A DNA stretch of 64,000 nt, from contig NZ_AMPO01000002.1 in NCBI RefSeq assembly GCF_000302455.1, positions 124,001-188,000 on the forward strand. Reading direction: 5' to 3'. This document shows positions 36,881 to 47,568 of this stretch, in pieces. Numbering within the stretch: the first letter of the stretch is position 1; each line of letters starts with the position of its first letter. This stretch comes from Methanobacterium formicicum DSM 3637 (GTDB taxonomy: Archaea > Methanobacteriota > Methanobacteria > Methanobacteriales > Methanobacteriaceae). The notes beneath the pieces were generated by a model. That model had not been told where the DNA came from. It saw only the letters and a program-made list of their open reading frames with translations, and made no database searches. Position numbers and translations under genes: made by a program.

Positions 36881-38074
36881 ATGAAAAAAATTGAAGGTGG
36901 AATATGTTCAGTGGAAGGTGTAAAGGCAGCCGGGGCCTGTGAAGATAATTATGGAGTAACAGTTATCCATTACCCTGGAAGCAGTGCTGCAGCAGTGTTT
37001 ACCAGAAATAAAGTTCAAGCCGCCCCTATTATCATCACTCGAGAATCTGTTAAAGATGGGAAACTATCTGCTATTGTTGCCAACAGTGGTAATGCCAATT
37101 GTTTTACTGGTAAAGAAGGTATTCAACACGCCCAGACCATGGCTTTTCAGGTGGCTGAAGAACTGGACATCCCACCTGCTGATGTAGCAGTTGCATCCAC
37201 CGGGATCATCGGACGCCAGTTACCATTACCTATTATCAGCAAGTTAATCAACCATTCACTGCAAAGACTCTCAAATTCCCCTGAAGCATCAAAAAATGCT
37301 GCAGAGGCTATAATGACTACTGACACTTATCCAAAGGAATTTGCAGTTGAAACTACTCTAGATAATGGTAAGACCATACGTATTGGTGGTATTACCAAGG
37401 GTTCGGGAATGATAGCTCCTAATATGGGGACCATGCTTTCATTTTTAGTCACTGATATTGAAGCTAGCCCCAGTGAACTTGAAGAATCATTAAAGAAATC
37501 TGTGGAAAAAACTTTTAACATGGTAGTTGTGGATGGTGACCAGAGCACCAATGATATTGTTATCTTATTATCCCGTCCTGGACATGGAAATATTGATGAG
37601 AAATTCCAGGAAGCACTGGACTACCTGTGCAGTGAGCTGGCCAAGATGATGGCCAGAGATGGTGAGGGTGCAACCAAATACATGGAAGTTGAAGTTAAAG
37701 GTGCTAAAACTTTAAATGAAGCCAGAATTGCAGCCAAGTCCATTGTAAAATCACCTCTGGTAAAAACTGCCCTTTTCGGGGCTGATCCAAACTGGGGCCG
37801 TATCGTGGCGGCGGTGGGATACTCCGGAGCCATCATGAACGAAGACACCATTAGCGTTCGTTTAGAAGAAGGTGAACGATTTGTGGATATTGTAAATAAT
37901 GGTGAGATAATGGCCTTTGAAGGGACCGAAGAGCTTGAACTTGCAGAAAGTATTATGGAACGGGAAGAAATTAAAATAACCGTTGATCTGGCAATAGGAG
38001 ATTATAAAGCAACGGCTTATGGTTGTGACCTTAGCTACGAGTATGTAAGTATCAATTCAGAATACTCCACATAA
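36881..38074 (+). CDS. argJ: Bifunctional glutamate N-acetyltransferase / ornithine acetyltransferase
   Basis: 397 residues, full-length ArgJ. Signature 'ITKGSGMIAPNMGTMLSFLV' holds the self-cleavage site: the threonine after Gly becomes the N-terminal nucleophile of the beta chain. GADPNWGRIVAAVGYSG near residue 305 is also diagnostic. It recycles the acetyl group between N-acetylornithine and glutamate in arginine synthesis. GGGTGGGATGA precedes the ATG. It is a single gene flanked by repeat-bearing spacers. Confidence 0.96.
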   Translation: MKKIEGGICSVEGVKAAGACEDNYGVTVIHYPGSSAAAVFTRNKVQAAPIIITRESVKDGKLSAIVANSGNANCFTGKEGIQHAQTMAFQVAEELDIPPADVAVASTGIIGRQLPLPIISKLINHSLQRLSNSPEASKNAAEAIMTTDTYPKEFAVETTLDNGKTIRIGGITKGSGMIAPNMGTMLSFLVTDIEASPSELEESLKKSVEKTFNMVVVDGDQSTNDIVILLSRPGHGNIDEKFQEALDYLCSELAKMMARDGEGATKYMEVEVKGAKTLNEARIAAKSIVKSPLVKTALFGADPNWGRIVAAVGYSGAIMNEDTISVRLEEGERFVDIVNNGEIMAFEGTEELELAESIMEREEIKITVDLAIGDYKATAYGCDLSYEYVSINSEYST

Positions 38075-38110
38075 ATAGAATTTTTATTAAGACTATTGAC
38101 AAAGCAACAG

Positions 38111-38164
38111 CTTTGATACTGTATCAATCTTTGATACTGTATCAATCTTTGATACTGTATCAAT
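38111..38164. repeat. Three perfect 18-bp tandem units, each a dyad
   Basis: CTTTGATACTGTATCAAT occurs three times head to tail (38111-38128, 38129-38146, 38147-38164) without a mismatch. Each contains TTGATAC-T-GTATCAA, a perfect 7-bp dyad. Just before it, CAAAGC (38100-38105) and GCTTTG (38110-38115) form a small stem. The array lies 37 bp after the argJ stop and 225 bp before rmlD. The rest of this 315-bp spacer is AT-rich. Confidence 0.9.
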
Positions 38165-38389
38165 CCATATCTTTTCAAAAAAACAATATCTTTTTAGAAA
38201 ATCTCAGGATTTAAAATCTCGGTTTTAAATAAAATATAATAAGTCATGAATTTAAAGAATTTAGAAATTTGATGAATGAATCCTATAAACAATATATCAT
38301 AAATTGGAACAATAATACCATTTATTAAATTATGTAGATATTAAGAAGTTATATTGGTATTAAGTAGTTTTCAAGGAGTTTTGGAAAAA

Positions 38390-39226
38390 ATGAAAGTGAT
38401 GATTATAGGTGCAGAAGGAATGTTAGGGCACGATCTGGAAGATATTATATCTGCTGAACACGATGTAAGCACTACTACCATTCACACTCTGGACATAACT
38501 GACATTGATAAGACAGTTGAAACAGTGAAAAATATCAATCCGGATGTGGTGGTACATGCTGCAGCCTTCACCGATGTTGATGGAAGTGAATCCAACGCTG
38601 ACTTAGCATACCATGTAAATTCACTGGGAACCCGAAATGTAGCAGTGGCCTGCCATGAAGCAGACAGTGCCCTGGTTTACATATGCACAGACTATGTTTT
38701 TGATGGAACCAAAGGCACATCCTACCGTGAATATGACCAAACCAATCCACTGAGTGTATACGGACAGACCAAATACCAGGGGGAAGTTTACATCCGTGAT
38801 ATCCTGGATAAATTCTACATTGTCCGAACTGCCTGGTTATATGGTTATCATGGTCCCAACTTTGTCACTACCATGTTAAAATTAGCAGAAAACCATGATA
38901 GCATATCTGTGGTCAGCGACCAGATAGGAACTCCCACCTACACTGTGGATCTGGCTAAGGCCATTAACCAACTCATAACAAAACCAGCATACGGTATTTA
39001 CCATGTAACCAACAGTGATCACTGTTCATGGTATGAATATGCCCAGCTGATCTTTGAAAATGCAGGTATTGAAATTGATTTAAAACCGGTGACCACTGAA
39101 GAATTTGGTAGTCCAGCCCCACGGCCTTTATATTCTGTTTTAGATAATTATAACTGGAAAATGGAAGGTTTCCCTGAGATCAGAAGTTATAAAGATGCTT
39201 TAAAAGAATATATGGGACTTTTATAA
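38390..39226 (+). CDS. rmlD: dTDP-4-dehydrorhamnose reductase
   Basis: 278 residues of the extended short-chain dehydrogenase family. IIGAEGMLGHDL is the NADPH-binding glycine motif, 'DVVVHAAAFTDVDGSE' is characteristic of RmlD, and YGQTKYQGE holds the catalytic Tyr and Lys. It makes dTDP-L-rhamnose, a donor the glycosyltransferases at 15-28 kb could use. The rest of the rml genes are not here. The ATG at 38390 gives the expected N-terminus MKVMIIGAEG; AAGGAG lies 11 bases upstream. Confidence 0.9.
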   Translation: MKVMIIGAEGMLGHDLEDIISAEHDVSTTTIHTLDITDIDKTVETVKNINPDVVVHAAAFTDVDGSESNADLAYHVNSLGTRNVAVACHEADSALVYICTDYVFDGTKGTSYREYDQTNPLSVYGQTKYQGEVYIRDILDKFYIVRTAWLYGYHGPNFVTTMLKLAENHDSISVVSDQIGTPTYTVDLAKAINQLITKPAYGIYHVTNSDHCSWYEYAQLIFENAGIEIDLKPVTTEEFGSPAPRPLYSVLDNYNWKMEGFPEIRSYKDALKEYMGLL

Positions 39227-39482
39227 ACCCTGATAAGTTCTTTATGCAATTTTAATCTTTTTTTAAAATTTTTTTCTTTTATTTTAAATTTCAATTAATT
39301 TAAATCCTTAATTTATTTAAATTAACTTTTATCTTATTAAGTCATTTTTTTTTAAAAAGAGTGTATATTTTTCTAAAATTATTAAGAACAAATGATAAAA
39401 TTTTTTAAGAACAAAAAAAGGGTTAAAAAAAAGAAAAATTTTTTATCTAAATTTGATTTCCCAATATTAATGGGTAAGATAT

Positions 39483-40718
<1,236 letters not shown>

Positions 40719-41365
40719 ATACAAATACTCCTACGGTTTTTTTCATGAATAAAGTTTTTTATCAGTAAGTAATTATTATATTATTATTAAGAATAAGTAA
40801 ATCTATTTTCTTTAATTCATTAATTCAAATGATTCATTATCATTGTATTTTAATCAATCACTCTATTTATCAAAAGATTCATTATCATCCATTTCCTTAA
40901 TCAAATTTGAACTTGCCTCTATTTATCTTTTTTTCAATAACATTTCATGTTATTATTTACGAGAGTTAATGGCATTATTAAGCTTGTATAAATCCCATAA
41001 TTTAAAAATTCTTGTTGCTTTCGGTATTGATAATTTAACATGTCTTTCTCGTTTTATTTAAAAATTATCATGAATGATTGGCTCAATCATGAACTGATTG
41101 GTTAATGAATATCAACTTTTTATAGGTGGTATGGGTAAAAACTAAATATAGTACCGTTAAGATATATTTAATGGGTAATATAGTTAGTAGGTTAAAAATG
41201 TTATAGAAAGAACCTACAGTACTATTCAATTGAGTTTAATTGGATTGAATAGTTTTTTGGGGGATGAATAAAGTATTTTATCATTTAGAACTGGTTTATA
41301 TAGATTATTTTATAAACTTAAAGTATATTTATCGGGAAGATTAATTTAATTGTGGAGAATTTAAC
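40719..41365. other. Divergent intergenic region between dapL and the Mur-like ligase
   Basis: 647 bp. A frame at 40843-41061 has no Shine-Dalgarno and no coding character and is left out. The right third carries the tandem hairpins described at 41186-41258 and, closer to the ligase, a TATA-like TTTATATA at 41295-41302. Confidence 0.4.
41186..41258 (+). ncRNA. Candidate small RNA or attenuator: two hairpins and an oligo-U tail
   Basis: Stem 1: GTAGGTT (41186-41192) with AACCTAC (41210-41216). Stem 2: ACTATTCAAT (41221-41230) with ATTGAATAGT (41244-41253), perfect over 10 bp, then six T. A TATA-like GATATATTTA lies about 25 bp before stem 1. The layout would give a terminated transcript of about 70 nt just before the Mur-like ligase gene. 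Structure is seen; transcription is not shown. Confidence 0.45.
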
Positions 41366-42769
41366 ATGAAGTGTGTTGTAATAGGTGCAGGTAATGCTGG
41401 GCGACCAGCTGCCAGGATTTTAAATTATGCTGGTCACCAGGTTCAAATAACTGATGAAAAGGAAATGGAGGATTTTCCAGAGAGTGTGCAAAAAACCCTC
41501 CATAAAATGGCCGAAGAAGGTGTTAATCTTCATCTGGGGCTTGATGACCCCACCAATATTGAAGATGTGGATGCAGTGTACATTTCTCCTAACATACCTA
41601 AAGATTCTCCAATCAGACATTACTTGATTGATAATGAATTAAAATTAATTATAAATCAGGATATAGCTAAAATTATGGATACTGCCATAAATGTTGATGT
41701 TATAGGAGTAACCGGGACACTGGGAAAAACCAGTACTACCCATATCATATCTGAAATCTTTGAAAATGCTGGATACAATGTTTGGACCTGTTCATCACTC
41801 TCAGGCAATTTACTCAGTGAAGTGATTGTGGATGGAATTATCAATGGTGATCACCTCAAAAGTGATATAGCTGTGTTGGAATTACCCCATGGCACTATCC
41901 GACTTTTATCTGAGTTAAAACTTAAAGTGGGTTTAATAACCAATATTTATTCGGACCACCTATCTGAGTTTGAAGGTTCCCTGGAAAAATATATCAATAG
42001 AAAGTTAATGATAGTTCCTTCCAGTGAAATGATCGTTGCCAGTTCACAGTGCAGGGACAAACTCAAGGAACTTACTGTATTATATTACTGCTCACAGAAC
42101 AGTGATTGTGACGTCTCGGGATACCTTAAAGATGGGAACATTGGCATCAAATATAAATTAAAGGGAAGAGAAGGGGAATTTGAAACAGAATTCAATCTAA
42201 AGGGATACTACTTCGAAAATTCTCTTGCTGCAGCAACTGTTGCTTTAGCTTATGGTTTGAAAGAAGAATCAATAAAGCAAGGTTTAATGAAGTTTAAAGG
42301 AATTCCTGGACATTTAGAATACATAGGTAACTATTCTGGGCGTGATGTCCATTTCGATGCGGCTTTTGTACCTGAAGGTATTATTTCAACTTTAAAACAG
42401 TTTTCACAGGCTGATGATTCTGATCTGATAATCTTAATTGACAATCCTGACAGTACCAATCCCCGTGACAAGTTCGAAATCGGGAAGGTACTGGGAGAAT
42501 ATGCCCAGGTGATCATTGCCAGTGGATATAATGAAACCACCGGTATACTGGACATGAAATCAGCACATGAAGTACTGGAAGGGGCAAAAGATTCTGATGC
42601 ACTAAAAATAGCCACAGAAGACATGATCACTGCAGGTGAGTACTCCATTAAACATTCCAAACCTGGAGATATCATACTGCATATTGGTCCCGGTGCAATA
42701 ACCAATTATGAAGATCTAAAATCTAAAATGATGAAGGGCATAGAGGAAGGATGTAAAAAATACTCTTAA
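41366..42769 (+). CDS. MurD-like ligase family protein (possible coenzyme F430 synthetase CfbE)
   Basis: 467 residues with the three Mur-ligase domains: Rossmann N-terminus VVIGAGNAGRPAARIL, ATP-binding GVTGTLGKTSTTHII (P-loop), and a central 'LITNIYSDHLSEFEGSLEKY'; the C-terminal domain has FDAAFVPEGI and IDNPDSTNPR. In Methanobacteriales such proteins are either pseudomurein peptide ligases or CfbE, which closes the last ring of coenzyme F430. Standing alone, outside any pseudomurein cluster, and with a MurD-like N-terminus, CfbE seems somewhat more likely, but this is inference. A TATA box lies at 41295-41302. Confidence 0.72.
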   Translation: MKCVVIGAGNAGRPAARILNYAGHQVQITDEKEMEDFPESVQKTLHKMAEEGVNLHLGLDDPTNIEDVDAVYISPNIPKDSPIRHYLIDNELKLIINQDIAKIMDTAINVDVIGVTGTLGKTSTTHIISEIFENAGYNVWTCSSLSGNLLSEVIVDGIINGDHLKSDIAVLELPHGTIRLLSELKLKVGLITNIYSDHLSEFEGSLEKYINRKLMIVPSSEMIVASSQCRDKLKELTVLYYCSQNSDCDVSGYLKDGNIGIKYKLKGREGEFETEFNLKGYYFENSLAAATVALAYGLKEESIKQGLMKFKGIPGHLEYIGNYSGRDVHFDAAFVPEGIISTLKQFSQADDSDLIILIDNPDSTNPRDKFEIGKVLGEYAQVIIASGYNETTGILDMKSAHEVLEGAKDSDALKIATEDMITAGEYSIKHSKPGDIILHIGPGAITNYEDLKSKMMKGIEEGCKKYS

Positions 42770-43127
42770 AAAAAGGAGATTTTTCAGTTACAATCTACAT
42801 TTAACAGGATAAAAATTTCCTATTTTTCCATTCAACCTTCACATTGTTAAAAAATCATATTAATTATTATTTCCAGTTAAATTTTCATATATTTTTATTT
42901 TTGAGTGACAATTTATTTGATATACGTATTTAACGCCATACTTAGAAATTTTTAAAATCAAATATTTCCATTTTTTATTAAAATATTACTCTTTCTATTA
43001 TTTATTCATTATCTAAGTCATAATATTGAGTAGAAACGGAGTAATTGGAAAACATTATTTAGAAGAAAAAACATGATTTAAAAAAGTCTTCTAAAAAATT
43101 AAGTTTATTTCATATAGGTGTAAAAAA
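42770..43127. other. Intergenic region, AT-rich
   Basis: 358 bp after the Mur-like ligase. I see nothing beyond oligo-T tracts near the start that may terminate the upstream transcript; AGGTG at the end is the Shine-Dalgarno of the next gene. Confidence 0.3.
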
Positions 43128-44186
43128 ATGGGATATTTGATATGTCAAGACTGTGGTGGTTATTATAAACTCGAAAGGGGCGAATCAAAGGAAGATTTCG
43201 TCTCATGTCAGTGTTATGGTTCTTTAATATATGTTGAGAGTCTTGATGAATACTTAAACAAAACTAATGATTCAAATAAAGACTATGAACCTATCAATCA
43301 TGTTCAACTGGATAACTTTTCTTCCTATTCGGATTCACACTCAGAAAGTGGTTTTAGCGGTGAAGATCCTCAAAAAAGTGAAAATCCTAAACCAAAAAAA
43401 GAAATATCCGAATCATTAAGTTTTTCATCTTTCAGGGGATATGGAGAAAATTCCTTGGTAAAAAACAGAAATTATTACCGAGAAATCAGTTCCAAAGAGA
43501 TAAAACCCGATATTGCTAAATTAAAGCGTGTTAAAGATGTTAACGGTATAATTGAGTCTTTAAATTACGATGATCCTGTTGTTAAACTTGATGCAGTACA
43601 GGCACTGGGTGCTATAGGTGATGAAAGGGCATTAAAACATTTGGATAAAATAAAAAATGAAGAAAAAGGTATCCTAAAAACTTACTCTCAAAATGCAATT
43701 TTTCACATAGAATCCAAAAACAAAGGACTTAAATCACAAAACCGTGCTTATTACAGGGAAGAGTATTATAAGAAAACTACAGGATTAGTTAGTGAAATTA
43801 AAGACATTACTACAACTAAAGCAAGTTCTAAGACTAATAATCTTTCTGAAAAGGATAGTCCTAAAAACGATGTTTTTAATGTTGACACATCTAAAAGAGA
43901 TGCTTCTAATGTTGTTACGTCTAAAAGGGATGTTTTTAAAAATGATGCTTCAAAGAGGGATGTTTCTAAAGATTATGATGCTAAGAAGGAAATTGTTTAT
44001 ACTAAATCCAATTCAAAAATGGGCCAGATTAACCCAATGAATGAGACTGAAGATGTGAAGGGTGATGACATTTACTTCATAAAGTTTTTGGGTATTAAAA
44101 ACACTGATAAACCATTGATAGGTTTTATTATCCTTTTTGTTGTATTTTTAGTAATTGGGGTCATTCTCACAATGGGTTCCAATTGA
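43128..44186 (+). CDS. Zinc-ribbon, HEAT-repeat protein with C-terminal anchor
   Basis: 352 residues. The N-terminus is a zinc ribbon, CQDCGGYYKLERGESKEDF then CQC, nearly the same as the C-terminal ribbon of the protein at 56779-57528. One HEAT/PBS-lyase-like repeat follows (DPVVKLDAVQALGAIGDER). Residues about 240-300 are a lysine/aspartate repeat region (TSKRDASNVV, TSKRDVFKN, ASKRDVSKD). The last 25 residues are a single membrane helix (IGFIILFVVFLVIGVIL) with no domain after it, so it is tail-anchored with the bulk in the cytoplasm. Function unknown. Confidence 0.8.
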   Translation: MGYLICQDCGGYYKLERGESKEDFVSCQCYGSLIYVESLDEYLNKTNDSNKDYEPINHVQLDNFSSYSDSHSESGFSGEDPQKSENPKPKKEISESLSFSSFRGYGENSLVKNRNYYREISSKEIKPDIAKLKRVKDVNGIIESLNYDDPVVKLDAVQALGAIGDERALKHLDKIKNEEKGILKTYSQNAIFHIESKNKGLKSQNRAYYREEYYKKTTGLVSEIKDITTTKASSKTNNLSEKDSPKNDVFNVDTSKRDASNVVTSKRDVFKNDASKRDVSKDYDAKKEIVYTKSNSKMGQINPMNETEDVKGDDIYFIKFLGIKNTDKPLIGFIILFVVFLVIGVILTMGSN

Positions 44187-44312
44187 GTTATCATTATTAG
44201 ATTGAGTCTCATTTAGAAATAAAACCAGGTTTAGTTCTTTTTTTTAAAATTGTTTACTTTCTTAATTAAGCTTATTTCCCAATTCTCGTCTTATCTCATC
44301 AGTTATTAATGA

Positions 44313-45803
44313 CTATTTGCGCAATGTGGGATAAATCACATCAATCCCATCATCCTTGAGTTTTAGGAATTCATTTTTGTGGGTAGTATGAACTGGATAT
44401 AATTTATCTGGATTTATTTCGCGTATCATCTCCAGTATCTCTTTCCCGTTGGCGTGCCCAGATGCATGGAAGCATTTATTTTTCAGGGGCAAGTTGAATA
44501 ACTTTAGCCATTCTCGAACCTTCCTCTCATTAATTTCCATCTGTTCATCAAAAGGCTCGGTGCTGGACTTAATATATACACCATTTACCGGTTTAATATC
44601 GATAAGTTCCTTTAACTCAAAAAAGTCACATCGGAATATGTAATCTTCAGGATCTTTCCGGAGGTCCTGGTAAGTCAGGACATTATCATTCTCCAGTAAT
44701 CCCCTTTCCCATTTCTTATAGTCCCTTAGGCACTGTGCTGATTCAATGTCACTGGCACACAACCATTCATCATCCACACAGGCAAAACTATCCTCACCCA
44801 GAAGACCCCAGCCCTTACGGGGTTTATAAATCATAACCTCTGATAAATCAGGATATTCATTGCTGATTTCGTTGAATAATTTCAGGATATAAGCCTGCTT
44901 AAGACTCACCACCAGTTTCCTTCCAGTGTCTTCAGCAACTTTATAAAAAGTTACAAGACGGTCCAGATCCCTTACCGGGTAATTAACAACCACCAATCCT
45001 TCACACCTTTCAACAGCATCAACGGCACGATTTTCAATTTCAATCTCACTGATATTCCGTTTACTATCAATACGGGTACCCTCACTGATCATAATGGTGG
45101 GCTTGGCTTTCTTGGCTTCTTTAATGAATTTACGGGTCAATTCTGGATGTCTTCCATGGAAACGAAGATCACCAGTGTATACAATGGTTTCATCCTCATT
45201 TTCACATATAAATGCCGATGCACCAGGCAGTGAATGGTCAACAGGGGCGGATTTAATACTAAAGTCTCCAATTTCAAACTTTTTATAGGGATCCATAATG
45301 TTAATGTCACGGTCAACTATGTTGGCCCTGGACCTCATGTAACCATCACCACGTTTTTTCGGTTCCAGATAAAAGGATTTTTTTAAATGAAGATACTCGG
45401 AGAAGGATGCTGAACCAGTTTCTTCCAGAGCCCTTAAAATTAGATGCGATTCCTTGGTTAGATAAATAGGAATATCTTCCCGTAAGTGATGGACGTAAGC
45501 AACATGGTCCACGTGGGAGTGGCTGATGAGAACTCCATCAACTGAGGGTTTATCTGGGTAGGGTAGGCCAACGTGACGGAGGTAATCCTCCCGATAAATG
45601 CCTTTTATATAGGGTAAGAGGCCCAGCTCTACAAAGTCGCAGATTCCATTGGCTTTCCGTGGTTGCAGGAATTCAGATAAATAATCATTAGCATGTGAAA
45701 AGCCCATTCCAAAATCAAAGAAGAAAGAACTTTCATTACCCTGGACTCGGATTTTATTTCCCCCAATTTCATCCACACCACCAAAAAAATCAATACTGGT
45801 CAC
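44313..45803 (-). CDS. RNase J-like metallo-beta-lactamase/beta-CASP protein
   Basis: 496 residues. 'FFGGVDEIGGNKIRVQG' opens the fold, ISHSHVDHVAYVHHL carries the HxHxDH zinc motif (95-100), 'APVDHSLPGASAF' the third motif, VYTGDLRFHG the fourth, and CFHASGHANGKEI plus YPVHTTHKN the beta-CASP end. These fit RNase J-type 5'-3' exo/endoribonucleases or close relatives; a ~50-residue insert near 45-85 is unusual. The start is GTG at 45803 with GAGGTG 5 bases before it. Monocistronic. Confidence 0.85.
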   Translation of the reverse strand: MTSIDFFGGVDEIGGNKIRVQGNESSFFFDFGMGFSHANDYLSEFLQPRKANGICDFVELGLLPYIKGIYREDYLRHVGLPYPDKPSVDGVLISHSHVDHVAYVHHLREDIPIYLTKESHLILRALEETGSASFSEYLHLKKSFYLEPKKRGDGYMRSRANIVDRDINIMDPYKKFEIGDFSIKSAPVDHSLPGASAFICENEDETIVYTGDLRFHGRHPELTRKFIKEAKKAKPTIMISEGTRIDSKRNISEIEIENRAVDAVERCEGLVVVNYPVRDLDRLVTFYKVAEDTGRKLVVSLKQAYILKLFNEISNEYPDLSEVMIYKPRKGWGLLGEDSFACVDDEWLCASDIESAQCLRDYKKWERGLLENDNVLTYQDLRKDPEDYIFRCDFFELKELIDIKPVNGVYIKSSTEPFDEQMEINERKVREWLKLFNLPLKNKCFHASGHANGKEILEMIREINPDKLYPVHTTHKNEFLKLKDDGIDVIYPTLRK

Positions 45804-46376
45804 ATAAACACCTCTGATATAATTTCCATGATAATTATTACCATTACCTGTTTTAACTTTATTCTTATTTTCATTATTAATTTACATGCTTTTATTTAGA
45901 AATGATCTTAGAAATAATCCCGATATATTCGGTAGTTATCCCCAATATCATCTTAATTTCTTGGAAAATATTTTCTTGGAACATATTCACATGTCTTTAT
46001 TTTCATGATTTTAAAAAAAACGATAAATGTTACTGATCTTTTTATCCTTCTTTTTTAGTTATTCGTATTTTTATTCATGATTTTGTCCTGTTTTCATAAT
46101 CCGGTTATTTCATAATAGAGTTGTAGGAATTATCAATCAAAAAAAAAGAATTATTAATTAAAAAAAACTCTCAATCGAAAAAAGATAAGTAATCAAATTA
46201 AAGTTTAATTAAGAATTCTGCTAAACTGAGATTAACTGTTAAACTAAAATTAGAATAACCACTAAAAATAACACTAGAATATATCATTCTAAACCGTGTA
46301 GATGTTATTGTTTCAGATCTTTGATTGGTATTTATGTTAATTGGATATTTGATGTAAATTTAAGGATGGAGGCTTC
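45804..46376. other. Divergent intergenic region
   Basis: 573 bp, AT-rich. A 21-bp string GAATTATCAATCAAAAAAAA and its variant with two changes lie back to back at 46128-46148 and 46148-46168. No gene or hairpin is supported. Confidence 0.35.
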
Positions 46377-47291
46377 ATGTTAAAAAAAGAAGAGGATTTC
46401 ATTGAAAATTTAAACAGTGTAAGAAGGATCAACACATCATTTGTCATTGCCAGTGCAATTATCAAAACAGCTAGAAATGGGAAGGACTACCTTGAATTTA
46501 GCTTAACTGATAAGACTGGTGAAATAACCGCCAGGATGTTTCCCAATAGGGATGCTAATGATATTTTTGAAAATATTAATCAGAAAAATATCTACGCCAT
46601 AACTGGTAATGTTGATGAGTTCCCCCGCAATTCTCAGAACTTCAGTATAAAAATCGATAGTTTCCAGGAATTGGATGAAGAAGAATACCAGCTTGATGAC
46701 TTCATCCGCACCTCAGATAAAGACCAGAAAGAACTAATGGAAAAAATTATCAGCACTATAAAAGGTATCGAAAATGTTCATTTAAAAAATCTTCTCAGGG
46801 CTTTCTTCTGTGACTCGGACTTTGCTCAAGAATTTTCCAAAGCTCCATCTGCAAAAATTTACCATCATAATTACGTGGGAGGATTATTAGAGCACACTGT
46901 GGAAGTACTGCAGTTGTGTAAAACAGTCTGCCAAATCTTCCCTGAGGTGGACCAGGATTTACTCTACACCGGGGCAATACTCCACGATGTGGGTAAATTA
47001 AAGGCTTATGACTATGATATGATAAGTATTGATATTTCCAATGAAGGGAAAATGTTAGATCATCTCTTTATATCTGCAGATATGGTGAAGGAAAAGATAA
47101 GCTCTCTGGATGAGGAAATGCCTGAAAATCTTCAAACCCAGCTTTTGCACATGGTATTAAGCCACCATGGTGAAGTTCGAAATGGTTGGGGGTCACCGGT
47201 TGATCCTAAAACTCCTGAAGCAGTGGCACTGCACTACGCTGACAATTTAGATGCCAAGGTAAAGGGGTTAATCCAAAAATTAAAAGGTTAA
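46377..47291 (+). CDS. OB-fold plus HD-domain exonuclease, YhaM-like
   Basis: 304 residues. An N-terminal OB-fold (about 18-95, with 'DYLEFSLTDKTGEITARMF') is followed by an HD domain: IYHHNYVGGLLEHTVEVL, GAILHDVGKLKAY and VLSHHGE. This is the order of YhaM/CBF1 3'-5' exoribonucleases of Firmicutes; archaeal members are uncharacterised. GGAGGC sits 4 bases before the ATG. It precedes a very small membrane protein gene by about 100 bp. Confidence 0.87.
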   Translation: MLKKEEDFIENLNSVRRINTSFVIASAIIKTARNGKDYLEFSLTDKTGEITARMFPNRDANDIFENINQKNIYAITGNVDEFPRNSQNFSIKIDSFQELDEEEYQLDDFIRTSDKDQKELMEKIISTIKGIENVHLKNLLRAFFCDSDFAQEFSKAPSAKIYHHNYVGGLLEHTVEVLQLCKTVCQIFPEVDQDLLYTGAILHDVGKLKAYDYDMISIDISNEGKMLDHLFISADMVKEKISSLDEEMPENLQTQLLHMVLSHHGEVRNGWGSPVDPKTPEAVALHYADNLDAKVKGLIQKLKG

Positions 47292-47350
47292 TTTAACTTT
47301 TTAACTGTTTTTTTTATGTGGGGGAAGTTAAAAGTTTTATGGCTTTTTGA

Positions 47351-47390
47351 AAACTTACAGTTAAGGGGTGTAAACTTACAGTTAAGGGGT
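47351..47390 (+). repeat. Duplicated 19-bp segment with Shine-Dalgarno-like G run
   Basis: AAACTTACAGTTAAGGGGT occurs at 47351-47369 and 47372-47390, identical, period 21. The second copy supplies the GGGGT that lies 7 bases before the ATG at 47397. Confidence 0.9.
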
Positions 47391-47396
47391 ATAATT

Positions 47397-47558
47397 ATGG
47401 CGATGGATGATATTGACAGAGAATTAGAAAAATACCAGAAAACTCTGGAAGACGAAAAGAAAAAAGCAGCCCGTATCAATTTGGCATTGTTATTACTCCT
47501 GATTATAGTAATAATTGTATTTGTATTCTCATTATGGCGTTATCAAGCTTTGAATTAA
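47397..47558 (+). CDS. Small single-pass membrane protein
   Basis: 53 residues: a charged, coiled-coil-like N-terminal half (MDDIDRELEKYQKTLEDEKK) and a C-terminal membrane helix (about 31-46, LALLLLLIIVIIVFVFS) ending in a short basic tail. The ATG at 47397 is chosen from GGGGT 7 bases upstream; longer in-frame starts translate the duplicated leader and are unlikely. Function unknown; such proteins often anchor or modulate a partner. Confidence 0.65.
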   Translation: MAMDDIDRELEKYQKTLEDEKKKAARINLALLLLLIIVIIVFVFSLWRYQALN

Positions 47559-47568
47559 ATTGTTGAAT

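Noticed and set aside
40843..41061. 72-residue plus-strand ORF in the dapL spacer
   Set aside because: No Shine-Dalgarno, composition like translated AT-rich spacer (Phe, Leu, Ser, Ile, Asn), and it lies in a divergent promoter region.
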